Positions 59,220 to 64,000 of a stretch of DNA of 64,000 bases are shown one piece after another. A program made the translations under genes and the position numbers. This DNA is from Setophaga petechia. Lineage: Eukaryota > Chordata > Aves > Passeriformes > Parulidae. The DNA lies in assembly GCA_024362935.1 (NCBI GenBank), contig JANCRA010000001.1, forward strand, positions 59,734,930 through 59,798,929, written 5' to 3'. Numbering within the stretch: position 1 is the first letter of the stretch; every line of letters starts with the position of its first letter. A model generated the notes under the pieces. That model saw nothing but the letters and a program-made list of their open reading frames with translations, did no database searches and was not told where the DNA came from.

Positions 59220-59475
59220 TTACTGCGGCCCGCCTGTTAAAAGGGTGAGCGGGGCTGGCTGCGCTCTGCGTGCCCCTGGCCTGGCTCCCCATGCGCCGCC
59301 ACGCCGAGCCCGGCCCCAGCCGCAGCTGAGAGCTGCCCGCGGGCTCCGCTGCCCATGCAGAGCCACCTGCACGCCCTCAGGAAGGTTCTGGCCCTCTGGA
59401 GCGCATCCCACCGGTGGGTACCTGGCTCCACGGGGTCGGGGACACCTGGGCACCGGGGCCCGGGAAAGCTTCAGC
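59220..59475. promoter_or_regulatory. GC-rich CpG patch near a possible exon
   Basis: A CpG-dense stretch with GCGCCGCCACGCCGAGCC-type sequence. It lies just downstream of a good donor-like AAAAGG|GTGAGC at 59245-59250. It overlaps a 192-codon open frame (59044-59622) that starts at an ATG in near-ideal context (GAGCCATGG). The peptide resembles nothing I know and has no domain. It could be a promoter or enhancer island, or part of an unannotated non-coding transcript. Confidence 0.35.
59432..59458 (+). other. Predicted G-quadruplex motif (plus strand)
   Basis: Four G-runs (GGGG, GGGG, GGG, GGGG) are separated by loops TC, ACACCT and CACC, fitting the canonical G3+ with loops of 1-7. A fifth GGG follows at 59462-59464. 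It lies inside the 59.2-59.5 kb GC-rich patch. Folding is predicted only from the motif. Confidence 0.55.
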
Positions 59476-62400
59476 TCCCTTTGGTGGCAGTGCAGAGCAA
59501 GGCGCTGCTGCTTGGTTTGTCTGCCTGCTTTGGTGGGGAATGGGACGCTCGGAGACTCGGTGAGCTGGGACGCCGCACTTTGCTGTCACCTGTCATTCTC
59601 TGGTGTCGTTTGCTTCTTTTAGACGAGAATGGTGAGCACAGCTGGATCTGTAGTGCTGACACAACCAGCTGGGAACAGGAGGTGGCATTCAGCTGTCAGG
59701 CAGTGCCAGCCTGTCCCAGCCTGGCATGCTGCTCTAAGTGGGCTGCTCTGCTGGCTGCTTTGTGTCATGCTCTGTGTGTGCTCCATATTGTGAGAATGTG
59801 TCTTTCTGGTGTTTAGATGATGACAAGCTGATCAGAACAGCATTGTATCACCTGGGAGGTTAATCACAGGTGGCACTGTGTCACTCAGATGAGTCCTGCC
59901 TTTGTGTGCTTGGTCACCATCTCTATCAAGTGCATGGTATTTGCTCCTTTTCTGCTGGTGTGTTTGTCCAGAGGTGGGGGTGACATTCAGGAGTTAGTTG
60001 AAGTACAAAAGACTGCAGAGAGATCTGTTTTCTGAACCTAACTCTGAATTGTCAATCCTTTTGATCCAATTCTAGAGAACAACTTCTTTGCATGGGTGCA
60101 TAATTAACTGTGGTGGCACTGAGGATTTTCACCCACCAGGAGTGGCTGCCTAATGATACCAGGTGTGCAGCAGCCTTGTTTTATAGCAACAGAGTATCTT
60201 ATAATTTAATCTTGACCTTATGAAATTACAGGACACCTTCCTTTTCTGCCAGGACACTGTGCCTGCCAGTGGCACCATCCTTAGTGCAAATTGCTCTGGG
60301 GTTTAGGCGAGGTGGCCTCTCTCCTTTAAAGCAGATTGAGGGCATGGGCTTGTTTTCAGCCATTAAATTATGCCTCTTTCAGAGCTCTGTTGTCACGTAG
60401 TCTTGAATTACTGTGCAATTCCTGAAAGCATCACTGTTCGAGTGATTACTTTCCTTGCAGGCCCGATATCTAGGAATTAAGATATAGCTGGCTTGGTTTT
60501 TCAAAAGTATTTCCTATCCATGACAATCCCAAGGAAATTATTGTGAGCTTTAGTTTAGACATACTTATATTGAGGCATTTTTATTGAGATGTCTAAGATG
60601 TTAGTTTTTACCTGTTTTAGCCAACTCTGGGTTATGTCATTCTGTACCACTTCGAGAGTCAAGTGTTTTTCTTTTGCTGTTTACTCGATAAGCATTGAGT
60701 GCAAATTCCTCGACTTGGCCTCTTCCAATGTAAATAAACCAGAATTTGTTTTAGGGATGGAAGTTAACAAGAGTTTAATTGACGTCAGCACAGGGTGAAC
60801 AACATCATGGTATCGCAGCATCAGAGTTAGGATGTGGAGTGGCTCCCTGGGCTTTTCCCTCTGCCACAGCTGAGGATACCAGCTGGGAAATGGCCAGTTC
60901 CAAAAGTGCCATTGCAAAACTTTTGGAAAACATGGATGGAACTGCTGACATGGAAGCAGTCAGAAAGGTTTTTGAGCCCAGTTGACTTGCAGATAGTGTC
61001 TTTATTACTACAGGGGAAGCAAAACTTAATCCAACTGTAGAAGGTAGTTGAGGCACCTAAACATTTAGTCGGCAGGTTTTGAAAGTTCAAAAAGCAAAGA
61101 TTAGGGTAAGTGTGCCTTTACACGTGTGGTAGGTGCAGCTGTCACTGCAGGAAGGCGTTGGTGATGTGTCCCTTTGAGGACTAATGACAGGGCAGAGAGA
61201 CAGAGCTATGGCTGTGTGGGGCAGCCCCATGTCCTCAGAGCAGGCACAAACAGTAACTACAGCAGTGCCTGACACAGCTTTACCACAAGCTCCTTCCTGC
61301 CTGGTGCAATTAGGCAGCTCACAGACTGCTGGGGCTTGGGAGAGACTTCAACGAGCTCAGCCTGTTCTGAGATAGGGCTCAGAAATCTTCCTGAGGGATC
61401 TCATAAGATAACAATTGAATTTCTTTCATCAGCACCTTGACAGTGTCTCAGACTTAGTTCTTCACTTGGTGGGAGCGGTGAGGTCCAGTGGTTCTGTTCC
61501 AGTGCTAAACAATTGGCATTTGAGGTTCCTGCTTTGGCTTTATTGGTTTGGATAGTTCCTGCTTGCTAAACAGCATGAGCAGGAAATGGAATTACTCTTC
61601 TTACCAACATTTTGGAATAACTGCACTTATCCCAAGTGTATTTTAGATCCAAATATATGAAATTTGGACCAGCCTCAGGCATTTTTTCCCAATTGATCAA
61701 ATAGTATTCTTCCTTCCAGGAAATAAATTCCAGTTACCTTGAGTTCTTATCACAGAGGCAGAGTCCTTGTACATGAGGGACCGTTCTGACTGAGGACAGT
61801 TTGACAGAACTAGACCAGGATCAGAAACTTCACACTGCTCATACTTTTGAAGCCGTTTTCTTTGTTTTCCCTCACAGCATTCAAACCTTTTGTCTCTACT
61901 TTTGGGCCATATTTTCTGTGCTCTGGTGACCCTGCCTTTCTCTCGTGGTTTCCCTGAGCTCTGTCAGTAATTCAGTGTAAACCACCCCTCACTGCAACAG
62001 CGATTCTCAAGTGACAGCAGCTCTCATGATATGTTGAGCTGCTGCCTGGCACACAGGAATGCAACCAAAACCTCCACTTGTTTCTTAAACCTTTATCAAC
62101 CCATTAAAGCAGGAGTGAGCACTGACCTAGAAATGTGGCAGCTGCAGCTCTGGCCGTGGCTGAGCCTCTTGGTGACCTACTTTGTCCCAGCCCGGAGCAT
62201 CCTGCTGCACAAGGGTGGGTCCTTCCCAGGAAACTCATCAACAAATGCCTCTTGCTGCATTTGGTTTCAGGGGAGGTTGCAGCTGAAGGGGTTAAACAGC
62301 TTAGGAACCTCGCTGAAGCCCTCCTCTTTTACACCCAGCTGTTAGCCTGACCTTATCTCTGCAGTTACAGTGGGATACCTTGGACATGCACTTAGGAAAT

Positions 62401-62887
62401 GCCTGAGGGAATTGCCCAATGTAACCAGCACAGACCAGGTCAGAGAACTCTCTCCTGTACCTTTATTTGGGTTTAATCATCTTTCTTTGCTTTCCCATTT
62501 TGGTTTGTGCAGAGCAACAGTGACATCCATTGGCTTATTAGGTGAATCCAAAGTCCTTTACATACACCATGTATTTATTTAAGTGTGCCTGAGAGATTAT
62601 AAAATGCTGAATTCTCTGAATAATTGTTAGCACTGCAGAACCAACCCAGGTAGGGAAAAGTTAGAGCAAATTCGCTTCAACTTTTTCACTCATGATAATA
62701 CCTAAAATGTAAATTGCTACCATAGAAGTTTGTTCTATTTTAAAACTGCATCCTTTCTTGAAGGCAAGAGGGCTTAGAAAAAGACGAAAATCAGTAGAAG
62801 TTGTGGTGAAGGAACTGACAGCCCGAGGATTGTAAAAAAAACCCAGTGAATGAAAGACCAAAAGTCTGAAATAGAAGATTCAGTGAT

Positions 62888-62902
62888 GAAAAAAAAAAAA
62901 AC
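62888..62902. repeat. Poly-A run
   Basis: About fourteen A followed by CCAAACCAAA. Simple A-rich sequence with no recognised retroposon body beside it. Confidence 0.6.
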
Positions 62903-64000
62903 CAAACCAAATCATTCATGTGAGAGGCTCTTCTGGGGGATTCTCATTCCATTCAAAAAAACCTGAAAACAGTTCAATTTCTTTTTAATCATGTGAATGA
63001 ATCAGTGGGCATTTCCTGCAGGTATTTCATTGAACAGAACCAGTGTCTGCAGTAAATTTTTGACCTGCTCTAGTTACAGTCCCACTCCAAGGTCCAACAC
63101 CTTGGCCTGGCAGGGAGTCCCTGTGAGAAGGAGGATTGAACTCCAAGCCCATTGGCCCAGTTTTGTTACTCCACAGCCCAGCACAGCTCTTGGGGTTGTG
63201 TGTGCAGCCAGCCACGCAGCTCCTCCCTGTGATGGGGACACCTGGGACTTGCACAGGCAGCACAGAGATTTTCCCTTCCAGAACCACCAGAGACAGAGGA
63301 GAAAGGGATTTATGCTGATGGACACCACCTGATCTGGAGTCTGGTTCATCGCTCTTAATTAGAAATTAAATTGTAAGTGCTGTACAGAGCAATCATAACT
63401 GAGGGGAGCTACAGGTGCTCAGCAAAAGGTTTTCCATTCTATTCAGCAGCTTTGGAGCAGGCATCATGTCCACAGCACCTAAGAGGGATTTTCCCTTGAT
63501 TTAGATTTTTATTTCAGTGGGAGAGCTCACGAAACATTCCCAGCTGATGCTCAGTGTACTGGGGAATTTCAGACTGCCCTTTGTGGGTATGTGCACAACA
63601 GAGAGGAGGGGAAATTCATGAGGAAGTTTTGCCTCGTATCCCTCCAGACTCCAACATGCTGGAGATGCTTTCATCCTGTTTATGTGATTTTAGCCCTTAG
63701 AGTCTCTCTGCTTTATCTTCATATGCCATTGCTTGCCTTTGGCTGGCTCACAGCTTGAAAATATTTCTTCTTGATATTTCAGACACTGACACCTCAGTCC
63801 AGCCAGAAGTGTCCCTTTGGAGACCCTCTCTTTTCCCTGGCTGCCTTTGGGGACTCCTCTGTGGAGATTTCTTGATACATTCCTTGCTTTCCCTCCTCCT
63901 TGTGAAGTGCTTCCATGCCTCTCCATGGCTGCATGTCCGCAGCTAATTCCAGGGCACCATTGCTGTGCTTTCATGGACTGAGAGAAGAGCACATAATTTC

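Larger units (their letters stand above)
32703..64000 (+). other. SHROOM3: SHROOM3 intron after the PDZ exons (phase 2, runs off the window)
   Basis: At least 31.3 kb of intron follows the second PDZ exon. I searched it for sequence resembling the next vertebrate SHROOM3 exons, for example WSGGVKLRLKHRRSEP-like or HSWHT-like peptides. None is present in any frame, so the next exon must lie beyond 64000. Contents are two clear CpG-rich islands, a solo LTR, one CR1 end, simple repeats and a G-quadruplex motif, listed separately. Stretches 32709-40600, 41240-44090, 44852-51498, 51704-59040 and 59623-64000 otherwise show only unique AT-rich sequence in which I recognise nothing. Confidence 0.82.

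Noticed and set aside
32703..64000. Next SHROOM3 exon (post-PDZ region, ASD1 or ASD2)
   Set aside because: No frame contains anything like the conserved post-PDZ peptides, so the exon must lie beyond the window.
1..64000. CRISPR arrays, operons, tRNA or rRNA genes, toxin or viral coding genes
   Set aside because: None seen. The composition, introns and CR1/LTR content are those of a vertebrate nuclear genome.

Overview
This is vertebrate, almost certainly bird, nuclear DNA. The evidence is AT-rich intronic sequence with a few CpG-island patches, several avian-type CR1 LINE 3' ends, a class II-type solo LTR, and two canonical exons separated by a very large intron. A passerine or other neoavian source is likely, but I cannot name the species. 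There is no bacterial-style gene content. Almost every open reading frame here is chance openness in intron, and many 'starts' are GTG or TTG.

The only gene I can identify is SHROOM3, on the + strand, represented by its N-terminal PDZ domain. Exon A (coding 369-533, 55 codons) and exon B (32548-32702, 51 codons plus 2 nt) join in frame across a 32,014-bp phase-0 intron with good splice signals. Together they give a complete Shroom-type PDZ domain of about 85 residues after a short variable N-terminus. The intron after exon B (phase 2) runs past the end of the window. I could not find the next SHROOM3 exon, or the ASD1/ASD2 domains, in the remaining 31 kb.

Layout: 1-368, upstream sequence (5' UTR or the end of an upstream intron); 369-533, first PDZ exon; 534-32547, intron with three CR1 remnants (about 2437, 5911 and 13157), CpG-rich patches at 7.0-7.2 kb and 13.5-13.8 kb, and a 107-nt G/T-only tract at 11.03 kb; 32548-32702, second PDZ exon; 32703-64000, next intron. 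That intron holds a strong CpG island at 40.6-41.24 kb with a possible alternative first exon, a second GC-rich patch at 44.09-44.4 kb, a 301-bp solo LTR at 44545-44845 with a 6-bp target-site duplication, a CR1 3' end at 51.5-51.7 kb, and a GC-rich patch with a G-quadruplex motif at 59.2-59.47 kb.

The most interesting features are the intronic CpG island, which sits where a PDZ-less SHROOM3 isoform could start; the second GC-rich patch, with paired TEAD-like and RFX-like motifs; the LTR with its target-site duplication; and several perfect inverted repeats. I see no evidence for an undescribed multi-gene system.
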